Assembly: GCF_002892795.1 (NCBI RefSeq)
Contig: NZ_PJMC01000012.1
Location: forward strand, 1 to 64,000
Source of the DNA: Arthrobacter sp. AFG20
Lineage (GTDB): Bacteria > Actinomycetota > Actinomycetes > Actinomycetales > Micrococcaceae
Direction of reading: 5' to 3'
DNA: 64,000 nucleotides
Part shown: piece by piece, positions 1-10,057 of the stretch
Position numbering within the stretch: the stretch's first letter is position 1
Layout: the number at the start of each line of letters is the position of its first letter
Made by a program: the position numbers and the translations under genes
Notes under the pieces: generated by a model
Seen by the model: the letters and a program-made list of their open reading frames with translations, nothing else
Told to the model about the DNA's origin: nothing
Database searches by the model: none

Positions 1-2116
<2,116 letters not shown>

Positions 2117-2161
2117 GAGGAACTCCAGGTCTGGCCGGCCACGTGTGGCACGGCATCGTTT

Positions 2162-2360
2162 GGGTTCCTCCCCGCTCTGTATTGGACCTGAGAGATTCCG
2201 CGGACATGGTTCTCCGCTTGCACCGTCGGTGAGCCAAACACAGTTTGGCTGCTTTCCAGAGTTGCCTAGCCGCGGCGGTACGGGGGCCTGAGAGATTCCT
2301 GGGGAGGATTTGCTCCTACGGCGCCTGCCCGGTGAATGACTGGGAGGACTCTCCCGCCAC
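2162..2360 (-). ncRNA. Tandem glycine riboswitch upstream of gcvP
   Basis: On the minus strand two consecutive glycine aptamers can be read. The first has GGCGGGAGAG, then CGCCGTAGGAGCAAAT, then GAATCTCTCAGGC. The second has GGCAACTCTGGAAAGCAG, then ACCGACGGTGCAAGCGGA, then GAATCTCTCAGGT. These are the conserved cores of the glycine riboswitch. The second aptamer ends about 45 nt before the gcvP start, as expected for glycine-activated control of gcvP. The boundaries are approximate. Confidence 0.93.
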
Positions 2361-2444
2361 GGGTCGAAAGGCTATGAAGATGTGGGGTGATTCGGCTCAC
2401 AAGTTACCGGACAATTCCGTCCGCGCCAAATCGGAGGCCCCCGT

Positions 2445-2474
2445 TTGACATTTCTTCGTGACGGAGACCACACT
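2445..2474 (+). promoter_or_regulatory. Candidate promoter for the glycine permease operon
   Basis: A perfect TTGACA hexamer (2445-2450) is followed after 18 nt by CACACT (2469-2474). Transcription from here would start about 80 nt before the plus-strand riboswitch. The -35 is strong and the -10 is weak. Confidence 0.35.
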
Positions 2475-2562
2475 GATCCGGTGGCCAGCGGGTCCGGCCG
2501 GGAAGACGGCCGCCGTCGGCGCGCACGATTTTTCTCTACATAATTGAAAATGCTTACGATCT

Positions 2563-2757
2563 GCGGCGGGAGAGTCCTGCCGGTACGTTCAGCAGGCGCC
2601 GTAGGAGCAAACCCTCCCCAGGAAACTCTCAGGCCCACGTACCGCCGCGGCGAGGCAACTCTGGAAAGCAGGCAGGCACGTCCTGTCTCACCGACGGTGC
2701 AAGCGGAAGACCATGTCCGCGGAATCTCTCAGGTCCAAGACAGAGCGGGGAGGAACC
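2563..2757 (+). ncRNA. Tandem glycine riboswitch upstream of the permease-purU operon
   Basis: A second tandem glycine riboswitch on the opposite strand. Aptamer 1 runs from GGCGGGAGAG through CGCCGTAGGAGCAAAC to GAAACTCTCAGGC. Aptamer 2 runs from GGCAACTCTGGAAAGCAG through ACCGACGGTGCAAGCGGA to GAATCTCTCAGGT. It is nearly identical to the gcvP copy across the conserved cores and ends about 43 nt before the permease start. The two copies point away from each other. Boundaries are approximate. Confidence 0.93.
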
Positions 2758-2799
2758 GAATCAGTGTGGCTATTGGCCACTTGAACGATGGAGTTCCTT

Positions 2800-4299
2800 A
2801 TGACGATTCATCCGCCTGCCTCCCCGGCCGGTTCCCCGGCCGGTGAAGCTCCCCGCCTGGAGCGGCAGCTAAGCAACCGGCACATCCAGCTGATCGCCAT
2901 CGGCGGTGCCATTGGTACGGGCCTGTTCATGGGCTCCGGCAAAACCATTTCCGCGGCCGGCCCGTCCGTGATCTTCGTGTACATGATCATCGGCTTCATG
3001 CTCTTTTTCGTCATGCGGGCCATGGGCGAGCTGCTGCTGAGCAACCTGAACTACAAGTCCTTCAGCGATTTCGCCGCTGACCTGCTGGGGCCCTGGGCGG
3101 GGTTCTTCACCGGATGGACTTACTGGTTCTGCTGGGTGATTACTGGGATCGCGGACGTCATCGCCATCGCAGGGTACTCGCGCGAGCTCTGGCCCGGACT
3201 GCCGCTCTGGATTCCGGGCCTGGCCACCGTCGCCATCCTGCTGCTGCTGAACCTCACCACAGTCAAGGCGTTCGGCGAAACCGAATTCTGGTTCGCCCTC
3301 ATCAAAATCATCGCCATCGCCGCCCTGATCATCGTGGGCATGTTCATGATCTTCAGTGGTTTCCACAGCGACGCCGGACAGGCAAGCTTCACCAACCTGT
3401 GGAGCCATGGCGGCTTCTTCCCCAATGAATTCATGGGTTTTGTGGCCGGCTTCCAGATCGCCGTGTTCGCTTTTGTGGGCATTGAACTGGTGGGCACCAC
3501 GGCTGCGGAGGCCAAGAACCCGGAGAAGAACCTTCCCAAGGCCATCAACTCCATCCCGGTCCGCGTGCTGCTCTTCTACGTCGGCGCCCTCATCATCCTG
3601 ATGTCCGTCACGCCGTGGACCCAGTTCGCCGCCGGCCACAGCCCGTTCATTGCGATGTTCTCGCTGGCCGGACTCGGGGCCGCCGCCACGGTGGTCAACC
3701 TCGTGGTGTTGACCTCGGCGATGTCCTCGGCCAACTCCGGAATCTACTCCACCTCCCGCATGGTCTACGGCCTGGCCCAGGAGGGTGATGCCCCGTCGGT
3801 CTTCAGCGCCCTGTCACGCCGCAAGGTCCCGCAGAACGCCCTGTTCCTCTCCTGCGTCCTGCTGCTCTCGGGCGTGGTGCTGATGTACGCCGGCCAGGAC
3901 ATCGGCAAGGCCTTCGACATGGTCACCACCGTTTCGGCCGTCTGCTTCGTCTTCGTCTGGTCCATCATCCTCGCCAGCTACATCGCGTTCCGGCGCCGCC
4001 GCCCGCACCTGCACACCGCGTCCAAGTTCAAGATGCCCGGCGGCATTCCCATGGTGTGGGTGGTCTTCGCCTTCTTCGCCTTCGTGCTGTGGACCCTGAC
4101 CACCCAGCCCGACACCCTGACCGCGCTGCTGGTCACCCCCGTCTGGTTCGTCCTGCTCGGTGCGGCCTGGCTGGTTCTGCGCCGCCGGCCCGCGCACCTG
4201 GCCCGCTACGCCGCCTTCCAGCATGAACTGCAGGCTGAGGAGACCGCCGCCCGCGACCATGCGAGCCAGCGTCTCGAGGAGAAGGAAAGCGTCAAGTGA
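2800..4299 (+). CDS. cycA: Amino-acid permease (APC family; D-serine/D-alanine/glycine transporter type)
   Basis: A 499-aa, roughly 12-TM permease of the amino acid transporter family. The N-terminal LSNRHIQLIAIGGAIGTGLF segment is the family hallmark, and IELVGTTAAEAKNPEKNLPKAIN is typical of the CycA/AroP group. The upstream glycine riboswitch makes glycine the most likely substrate, as import or excess-glycine handling. I chose ATG 2800 (MTIHPPAS) because GGAG lies 6 nt upstream; ATG 2788 has no ribosome binding site. Its stop overlaps the purU start (TGATG), implying translational coupling. The symbol is by family and context; substrate is inferred. Confidence 0.85.
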   Translation: MTIHPPASPAGSPAGEAPRLERQLSNRHIQLIAIGGAIGTGLFMGSGKTISAAGPSVIFVYMIIGFMLFFVMRAMGELLLSNLNYKSFSDFAADLLGPWAGFFTGWTYWFCWVITGIADVIAIAGYSRELWPGLPLWIPGLATVAILLLLNLTTVKAFGETEFWFALIKIIAIAALIIVGMFMIFSGFHSDAGQASFTNLWSHGGFFPNEFMGFVAGFQIAVFAFVGIELVGTTAAEAKNPEKNLPKAINSIPVRVLLFYVGALIILMSVTPWTQFAAGHSPFIAMFSLAGLGAAATVVNLVVLTSAMSSANSGIYSTSRMVYGLAQEGDAPSVFSALSRRKVPQNALFLSCVLLLSGVVLMYAGQDIGKAFDMVTTVSAVCFVFVWSIILASYIAFRRRRPHLHTASKFKMPGGIPMVWVVFAFFAFVLWTLTTQPDTLTALLVTPVWFVLLGAAWLVLRRRPAHLARYAAFQHELQAEETAARDHASQRLEEKESVK

Positions 4300-5243
4300 T
4301 GATCAGGACCGAGGAAAAGCCCTCATTTGCTGACCCGACGGCGGAAGGCCAGGCCCGCGGGGCCCAGACACCCGGGGCCGGCGGGGAGTTTGTGCTCACC
4401 TTCCATTGCCCGGATTCCCTGGGAATCGTCCAGTCGGTCGCGGACTTCCTGCTCAGGCAGGAGTGCTACATCGTTGACCTCAAGCAGTTTGGCGACCGGA
4501 ATGCGGGGCACTTCTTCATGAGGGTCCACTTCGCCTCGACAGGTGACACGACAGGTGACACCGCCGCCGTCGAGCAGCTTCGGGACAGCTTCGCACCGCT
4601 GGCAGGTCAGTGGGGCATGGATTGGCGCCTGGAGCGCCAAGACCGCAAGCAGCGGATCCTGGTGATGGTGTCCAAGTATGATCACTGCCTCAATGACCTG
4701 CTGGTCCGCGCCCGCAACGGCGAACTGCCGGTCGAGATTGCGGCGGTGGTGTCCAACCACCCGGACCTCGAAGGGCTCGCGGCCTGGCACGGGGTCCCGT
4801 TCCACCACATCCCCGTGACGCCGGAGACCAAGGCCGAAGCGGAGGCCAAGCTGCTGGGTCTGGTGGATGCCTATGAGGTTGAACTGGTGGTCCTTGCCCG
4901 CTACATGCAGGTTCTCAGCGACTCGGCCACCGCCCGGCTCGCCGGCAGGGCCATCAACATCCACCACTCCTTCCTGCCCAGCTTCAAGGGCGCCAGACCG
5001 TACCACCAGGCGCATGAACGCGGGGTGAAGACGGTCGGCGCCACGGCCCACTACGTCAACTCAGAGCTTGACGAGGGCCCGATCATCGCGCAGCAGGTGA
5101 TTGAGGTCGACCACACGTACACTCCCGCGGATCTGGTGTCAGTGGGCAAGGATGCGGAGTGCAGGGCGCTGACGAATGCCGTGCGCTGGCACGCCGAAGG
5201 AAGAATCATCCTGTCCGGGAACCGGACGGTCATCCTCCGCTGA
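4299..5243 (+). CDS. purU: Formyltetrahydrofolate deformylase
   Basis: A 314-aa protein. The N-terminal ACT domain begins FVLTFHCPDSLGIVQSVADF. The C-terminal formyltransferase-fold hydrolase carries INIHHSFLPSFKGARPYHQA, with the Asn and His of the catalytic centre, and a downstream DEGPIIAQQ. It hydrolyses 10-formyl-THF to formate and THF, freeing THF when one-carbon units accumulate. Co-transcription under a glycine riboswitch fits that role, because glycine cleavage loads THF with one-carbon units. The start overlaps the permease stop by one base. Confidence 0.92.
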   Translation: MIRTEEKPSFADPTAEGQARGAQTPGAGGEFVLTFHCPDSLGIVQSVADFLLRQECYIVDLKQFGDRNAGHFFMRVHFASTGDTTGDTAAVEQLRDSFAPLAGQWGMDWRLERQDRKQRILVMVSKYDHCLNDLLVRARNGELPVEIAAVVSNHPDLEGLAAWHGVPFHHIPVTPETKAEAEAKLLGLVDAYEVELVVLARYMQVLSDSATARLAGRAINIHHSFLPSFKGARPYHQAHERGVKTVGATAHYVNSELDEGPIIAQQVIEVDHTYTPADLVSVGKDAECRALTNAVRWHAEGRIILSGNRTVILR

Positions 5244-5274
5244 CAAGCCCGTCCAACCGAACCTGGAGTTGCTC

Positions 5275-6084
5275 ATGACGAACCAATTGCCTGTGCGCCT
5301 GGAGATCATCCCCACGGACGGCATCATTCCCAAAGTCCAGGCGCACGTTCCGGCCGGATCAACGCTGACCGTGACGTGCCTGCCACACCACGGGGTCGAG
5401 GCCACCGTGCGGGCCTCGGTTCAACTTGGCCAGCTTGGCTACGAGGTGATTCCCCATCTGGCTGCGCGGAGCATCGAGAGCCGCCCGCAGTTGGCTGGCA
5501 TGCTCCGGGACTGCGAGGCTGCGGGGATCACGGAGGTTTTCGCGATCGGAGGGGACGCTCCGGAGGCTGCCGGTCCCTACGGAAACAGCGGCCGGCTCAT
5601 GGAAGACATTGCCGACCTGACCGGCGGGACCATGGCCATCGGCGTGGCCGGATATCCCGAAGGTCATCCGAAGCACAATGAGCTGCAGATGCTCGATGCA
5701 CTGCTGGAGAAACAGCATCTGGCCTCGAACGTGGTGACCCAGATGTGCTTTTCGGCGCCCAGGATTGGCTGGTACGCCGAACTGCTGCGCCGCGAGGGCG
5801 TCGATCTTCCGGTCTGGGCGGGCGTGGCCGGGGCCGTCCCGCGCGCCAAGCTCATCGCTCTGGCCACCAAGATCGGGGTCGGCCCGTCGCTGAAGTTCCT
5901 GAACCGCAAGGGGCCCCTCGCCCGCAGGCTCCTGAACGCCGGCAGCTATTCATCCCGGTCCTTGGTTTCCGAACTGGCCGCCGCTGAGCCCGCACTCGCG
6001 GGCATCCACCTTTACACGTTCAACAACGTCGAAACCCAGCCCGCCATGAACTGGAGTGGCGGGGAAGGCGCGAAGGCTTCCTGA
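5275..6084 (+). CDS. Methylenetetrahydrofolate reductase-like protein
   Basis: A 269-aa protein of the MTHFR (TIM-barrel flavoprotein) family. Visible family traits are the start EIIPTDG, a barrel with TVTCLPHHGVEATVR, a central FAIGGDAPEAAGPYGNSG and GVAGYPEGHPKH, the motif NVVTQMCFSAP, and the end GIHLYTFNNVETQ. It is close to classical MetF in length but diverges in the N-terminus, so it may be a specialised one-carbon paralogue rather than the methionine-pathway enzyme. It lies 31 nt after purU and is probably in the same riboswitch-controlled transcript. ATG 5275 has a GGAG upstream; the frame opens earlier inside purU but without support. Confidence 0.75.
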   Translation: MTNQLPVRLEIIPTDGIIPKVQAHVPAGSTLTVTCLPHHGVEATVRASVQLGQLGYEVIPHLAARSIESRPQLAGMLRDCEAAGITEVFAIGGDAPEAAGPYGNSGRLMEDIADLTGGTMAIGVAGYPEGHPKHNELQMLDALLEKQHLASNVVTQMCFSAPRIGWYAELLRREGVDLPVWAGVAGAVPRAKLIALATKIGVGPSLKFLNRKGPLARRLLNAGSYSSRSLVSELAAAEPALAGIHLYTFNNVETQPAMNWSGGEGAKAS

Positions 6085-6106
6085 ACTAAATCCCGTAACC
6101 ACAGCG

Positions 6107-6172
6107 CGAACGTACAGTTGTGGCCCCCTTTCCGCCGGGAATTGGGGCCACAACTGTACGTTCGTGTTTTTT
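6107..6172 (+). terminator. Very long-stem intrinsic terminator after the glycine operon
   Basis: Two perfectly complementary 21-nt arms (6107-6127 and 6144-6164) flank a 16-nt loop and are followed by a run of six T (6167-6172). This is a textbook rho-independent terminator in the plus direction, with an unusually long perfect stem. Confidence 0.85.
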
Positions 6173-6187
6173 CATGCCCGCAACATC

Positions 6188-6215
6188 TTGCATTGTGAGC
6201 TTAAACCCATAATAT
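6188..6215 (+). promoter_or_regulatory. Promoter of the GntP-glycerate kinase operon
   Basis: TTGCAT (6188-6193), a 16-nt spacer and TAATAT (6210-6215) form a good sigma70-type promoter about 85 nt before the first gene of the operon and just after the preceding terminator. Confidence 0.55.
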
Positions 6216-6298
6216 GAGAACAGCGAATGTGTCGCTCCTCACGACCGACCCTGCTCCCAAGCCTTCAGTGCGGAAGGCCCAACGATCGGATTCCCCTC

Positions 6299-7747
6299 AT
6301 GTCAGACATCGCTGTCCTGGTCAACACAGCCGTCGCGGTGCTCGCCGCCGTGCTGCTGATTGTCCGTTTCAGAGTCAACCCCGTCATCGCCCTGGTGGTC
6401 AGCTCCGTGTACCTCGGCCTCGCCGTCGGCCTCGGCGTCGAAAAGACCGTCGAAACCATCACCGCCGGATTCGGCGACATCATGGTGGACGTCGGCCTGC
6501 TCATCGCCTTCGGCGTCCTGATGGGCTCCATCCTCAACCAGAGCGGAGCCATCCGGCGCCTCGTGGAGCACCTGCTCAACACGTTCGGCCCCAAGCGACT
6601 GCCCTACACCATGGGCCTGGCCATCGGAACGGTGCTGCAGTCCATTTTCCTGGACGTCCTGCTCGTCATCTCGGCCCCGCTGGCCCGCAAGCTGGCCCCC
6701 AAAATCGGCAAACTCGGCACGGCACGCATGGCCACCGCCATGGCCATCGCCCTCGAATGCGGCATCGTCTTCACGGTTCCCGGCGTCGCATCCCTTGCCC
6801 TGGCAGGCCTCCTGAACGTGCCGCTCGGCAAAATGCTGCTGTTCGGCCTGCTGCTGGTTATCCCCACCATCATCATCTCCATCGCCATCATGACCTTCCT
6901 CTTCCGCCGCGGCTTCTGGAACGAAGCGAAGGATGAGGACCACACCTTCGTCGCCGAGGAAGACCGGGAGGGTGAGGAGGAAGAGTACGACGGCGGTGCT
7001 GGCCGCCCTGTTGCCGCCGGCAACGCCGCCAGCGGGCCGGGAACCAACGGAACCGTGGCCCAGGCGACCGGTAGCGTCGCCGTAGCTGAACGCGAAACCA
7101 AGCAGTTCCCGCTGATCGTCCTGTTCGCACCGCTCCTGACCTCGCTGCTCCTCATCGGCGCCGGGGCCATCCTGCAGATCCTGAAGATCGACCTGCCCTG
7201 GCTGCAGCTCCTGGGCGAACCCGTCATCGCCCTGCTGATCGGCCTGATCGGCACCTGCCTGGTCACCCGCTCAGCCATCGGGCAGAAGCGCGTCGAGGAG
7301 GCCATCGCCGTCGGTTTCAAGGAGAGCGGCCAGATCCTGATCCTCACCGGCGTGGGCGGCTCCCTCGCAGCAACCGTCGCCGCAGCCGGCCTCGGCCACA
7401 TCCTCGGCGGTTTCTTCTCGGCAAGCACCGTCGCCCCGCTCCTCGTGGTCTGGGCCATCGCGGCCGTGCTCCACATCGCCGTCGGGTCCGTGACCCTGTC
7501 CGCCATCACCGCCGCAGGCCTGCTGGCCCCCATCGCACCCGTCATCGGCCTGGACCCCGTGCTGCTGGCGCTGTCCGCCGGCGCCGGATCACTGTTCATG
7601 GTCCACGTCACCAGCAACACCTTCTGGCTCCTGCAGTCGCTCCTGGGCCAGAGCGTCCGGGGTGCACTGAAATCGGTGACCGTCGGGGTGTCGGTGGCCT
7701 CCGTCGTCGCAATCCTCCTGATCCTGCCCATGAGCCTGCTGTTCTAA
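6299..7747 (+). CDS. GntP-family organic acid/gluconate:H+ symporter
   Basis: A 482-aa permease of the GntP family with about 12 hydrophobic segments. Family features include FGDIMVDVGLLIAFGVLMGSIL, SIFLDVLLVISAPLARKLAP and a C-terminal ALSAGAGSLFMVHVTSNTFWL. A very acidic, Gly/Ala-rich hydrophilic loop of about 60 residues (including EEDREGEEEE) sits near the middle, larger than usual. It heads an operon with CoA-transferase, lyase, dehydrogenase and glycerate kinase, so it probably imports the acid they consume. The ATG at 6299 gives a normal GntP N-terminus; its ribosome binding site is weak. Confidence 0.85.
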   Translation: MSDIAVLVNTAVAVLAAVLLIVRFRVNPVIALVVSSVYLGLAVGLGVEKTVETITAGFGDIMVDVGLLIAFGVLMGSILNQSGAIRRLVEHLLNTFGPKRLPYTMGLAIGTVLQSIFLDVLLVISAPLARKLAPKIGKLGTARMATAMAIALECGIVFTVPGVASLALAGLLNVPLGKMLLFGLLLVIPTIIISIAIMTFLFRRGFWNEAKDEDHTFVAEEDREGEEEEYDGGAGRPVAAGNAASGPGTNGTVAQATGSVAVAERETKQFPLIVLFAPLLTSLLLIGAGAILQILKIDLPWLQLLGEPVIALLIGLIGTCLVTRSAIGQKRVEEAIAVGFKESGQILILTGVGGSLAATVAAAGLGHILGGFFSASTVAPLLVVWAIAAVLHIAVGSVTLSAITAAGLLAPIAPVIGLDPVLLALSAGAGSLFMVHVTSNTFWLLQSLLGQSVRGALKSVTVGVSVASVVAILLILPMSLLF

Positions 7748-7803
7748 TGAAACCTGAGACCCCCGAGCGTTCCCGGCGTACGGCCACGAAAGAAGAAGAC
7801 ACC

Positions 7804-9069
7804 ATGACACCACCACGCATCGCGCCCCTGGAAGGCATCCGCGTCCTGGAACTCGGAAACTACATTGCCGCACCGACGGCGGGAAGGCTTCTCGCTGACT
7901 TCGGCGCCGAGGTCATCAAAGTGGAGCGGCCGGGGACCGGTGACGAGCTGCGCAACTGGCGGCTGCACAAGGGCGACACCTCCATGCTGTACCGGACCAT
8001 CAACCGCAACAAGAAGTCCGTGGTGCTGGACCTGCGGACCGATGCAGGCAAGCAGGCGGTCCTGAAGCTCGCCGCGAAGTCGGACGTCCTGCTGGAAAAC
8101 TTCCGCCCGGGCACGCTGGAGAAATGGGGCCTCGGCCCGGAGGTGCTCAACGAGGCCAACCCGGACCTCATCATCACGCGCATCTCCGCCTTCGGGCAGA
8201 CCGGCCCACTGTCCGAGCGGCCGGGGTTTGCCGCCGTCGCCGAAGCGTACGGCGGGTTCCGTAACCTCGTCGGCGACCCCGACCGTCCGCCCGTACGGGT
8301 CGGCGTCTCCATTGGGGACTCGATCGCCGGGCTCTACGCCGCTTTTGGCTCCATGATGAGCCTCTACCAGCGCGAAGCGCGGCGCGGGGATGCGGGTGGT
8401 GCCGGGCCGCTGAGCCCCGTGCCGCTGACAGAACGCGTGATCGACGTGGCGCTCAACGAGGCCATGTTCTCCATGATGGAATCCCTGATCCCCGACTACC
8501 AGGCGTACGGTGTGGACCGGCAGCGCGTGGGCGGCAGGATGGAAGGGATAGCGCCTTCAAATGCATACATCTGCCGGGATGGGGCCAGCATCGTGGTCGC
8601 CGGAAACGGGGACTCCATCTACCAGCGGTACATGCAGACCATCGGCCGCCCCGACCTGGCCGAAGACCCCACGCTGCAGAGCAACGCCGGCCGGTGGGAC
8701 CGCCGCGAGGAACTGGACCAGGCCATCGGCGCCTGGACCGCGGAACTGGATGCCGCAGACGCCCTGGCCGCCCTCGACGCAGCCGGCGTCCCGGCGGGCC
8801 CGATCTACACCGCGGCGGACATCAGCACCGACAGCCAGTACGCCGCCCGTAACATGGTCCAGAAATTCGACGTCTCCACCGGCGAGGAGATCCTGCCCGG
8901 CGTCGGCTTCCCGGGTATTGTTCCGGTGATCGGCAGCGAATCGCTTCCTATCCGGAACCTCGGACCGGACCTGGGCGAAAACACGGCAGAAATCCTCGCC
9001 GGACTCCTCGGCATGGACCCGGCAGAGATCAAAGCGGCATCGGGCCGCGAGGAGGCACTTCAGGCATGA
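7804..9069 (+). CDS. Class III CoA-transferase (CaiB/BaiF family)
   Basis: A 421-aa family III CoA-transferase. The opening PLEGIRVLELGNYIAAPTAGRLLADFGAEVIKVE, then NRNKKSVVLDL and ENFRPGTLEKWGL are diagnostic. The catalytic Asp is expected in the conserved GVSIGDSIAGLYA segment. It would move CoA from a donor such as succinyl-CoA to the imported acid. The frame is open back to 7747 (overlapping the permease stop), but the ATG at 7804 follows a purine-rich GAAAGAAGAAG box and gives the normal family N-terminus. It overlaps the next gene by ATGA. Confidence 0.9.
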   Translation: MTPPRIAPLEGIRVLELGNYIAAPTAGRLLADFGAEVIKVERPGTGDELRNWRLHKGDTSMLYRTINRNKKSVVLDLRTDAGKQAVLKLAAKSDVLLENFRPGTLEKWGLGPEVLNEANPDLIITRISAFGQTGPLSERPGFAAVAEAYGGFRNLVGDPDRPPVRVGVSIGDSIAGLYAAFGSMMSLYQREARRGDAGGAGPLSPVPLTERVIDVALNEAMFSMMESLIPDYQAYGVDRQRVGGRMEGIAPSNAYICRDGASIVVAGNGDSIYQRYMQTIGRPDLAEDPTLQSNAGRWDRREELDQAIGAWTAELDAADALAALDAAGVPAGPIYTAADISTDSQYAARNMVQKFDVSTGEEILPGVGFPGIVPVIGSESLPIRNLGPDLGENTAEILAGLLGMDPAEIKAASGREEALQA

Positions 9070-10055
9070 ACCAGCACCACAACTCGGCCCTTGCCGCCAC
9101 CCTCGGTAACGCCATCCTGCGGGATGTCACCCTGCGGGACGGGCTGCAGCTCACCGGGAAAGTCCTGTCCACCGAACGGAAGCTGGAGACGGTCCGGGAA
9201 TTGCTCCGCGTGGGCGTCCCGGCCATCGAGCTGGGCTCCATGGCCCGCCCGGACCTCGTCCCCACCATGGCCAACACCCTGGAGGTGGTCCAGAACCTCA
9301 CGCCGGAGGAGCTGGAAAAGTGCTGGATCTGGGTGGCCACCCCCGGCCACGTGGCCAAGGCTGCGGCCGCCGGCGCTCGCAACTTCCAGTACTGCCTCTC
9401 GGCGTCGGACTCGCACAACAAGGCGAACATCGGGCGCACCACGGAGGAGAGCCTGGCCGCGCTGCCCCAGGCTGTGGTGTACGCCCAGGAGGTCAACGGG
9501 CAGATCCAGCTGTGCATCGCCACGTCCTTCACCTGCCCGTTCGAGGGGACCGTGCCCGAGGAGCGGGTCATGGCCATCGCCAACGACCCCCGTGCGGAGG
9601 GAACCACGGACATCGTCCTGTGCGACACACTGGGCCAGGCTATCCCCGCCCAGGTGTCGGGTCTCATCCAGCGCGTCCGGGCGGAATCCCCGGCACGGCG
9701 GATCGTCTACCACGGCCACGACACCTGGGGCCTGGGCGTGGCCAACACCCTCGCCGCGATCCAGGCAGGAGCCGCCATGGTGGACGGCGCGCTCGGCGGA
9801 CTGGGCGGCTGCCCCTTCGCCCCGGGCGCCAGCGGCAACACCTCCAGTGAGGACATCCTGTTCGCCACCCGGCCCGCCTGGGTGACCCCGGAAACCTTCG
9901 CGGACCTCGTTGTTCTGTCCGAGAAGCTGCTCGCCGAACTGGGCGAAGCCAACCGCTCCAAGGCTGCCCAGGGCGCCAGGTCCAAGGCCCCGGCGTTCCG
10001 CTGGGTCATCCCGTCGGACAGTCCCGCTGCACCTTGCCCGACGGGAGGCAAGTAG
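9066..10055 (+). CDS. HMG-CoA lyase-like enzyme (DRE-TIM metallolyase)
   Basis: A 329-aa protein of the HMG-CoA lyase family. RDVTLRDGLQ (Arg-Asp of the metal/enolate site), YHGHDTWGLGVAN (metal-binding His pair) and GGLGGCPFAPGASGN (the family signature with the catalytic Cys) are all intact. These enzymes cleave 3-hydroxy-acyl-CoAs by a retro-Claisen reaction to acetyl-CoA plus a keto acid. Placed between a CoA-transferase and a hydroxyacid dehydrogenase/glycerate kinase pair, its keto-acid product could be hydroxypyruvate rather than acetoacetate; that is inference. Confidence 0.88.
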   Translation: MNQHHNSALAATLGNAILRDVTLRDGLQLTGKVLSTERKLETVRELLRVGVPAIELGSMARPDLVPTMANTLEVVQNLTPEELEKCWIWVATPGHVAKAAAAGARNFQYCLSASDSHNKANIGRTTEESLAALPQAVVYAQEVNGQIQLCIATSFTCPFEGTVPEERVMAIANDPRAEGTTDIVLCDTLGQAIPAQVSGLIQRVRAESPARRIVYHGHDTWGLGVANTLAAIQAGAAMVDGALGGLGGCPFAPGASGNTSSEDILFATRPAWVTPETFADLVVLSEKLLAELGEANRSKAAQGARSKAPAFRWVIPSDSPAAPCPTGGK

Positions 10056-10057
10056 GA

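Noticed and set aside
2869..3639. 256-codon minus-strand frame in the permease gene
   Set aside because: Charged, His/Glu/Gly-rich shadow of a membrane-protein gene; no ribosome binding site or family.
6604..7731. 375-codon minus-strand frame opposite the GntP permease
   Set aside because: Ser/Arg/Met-rich antisense shadow; the plus strand has intact family motifs and operon overlaps.
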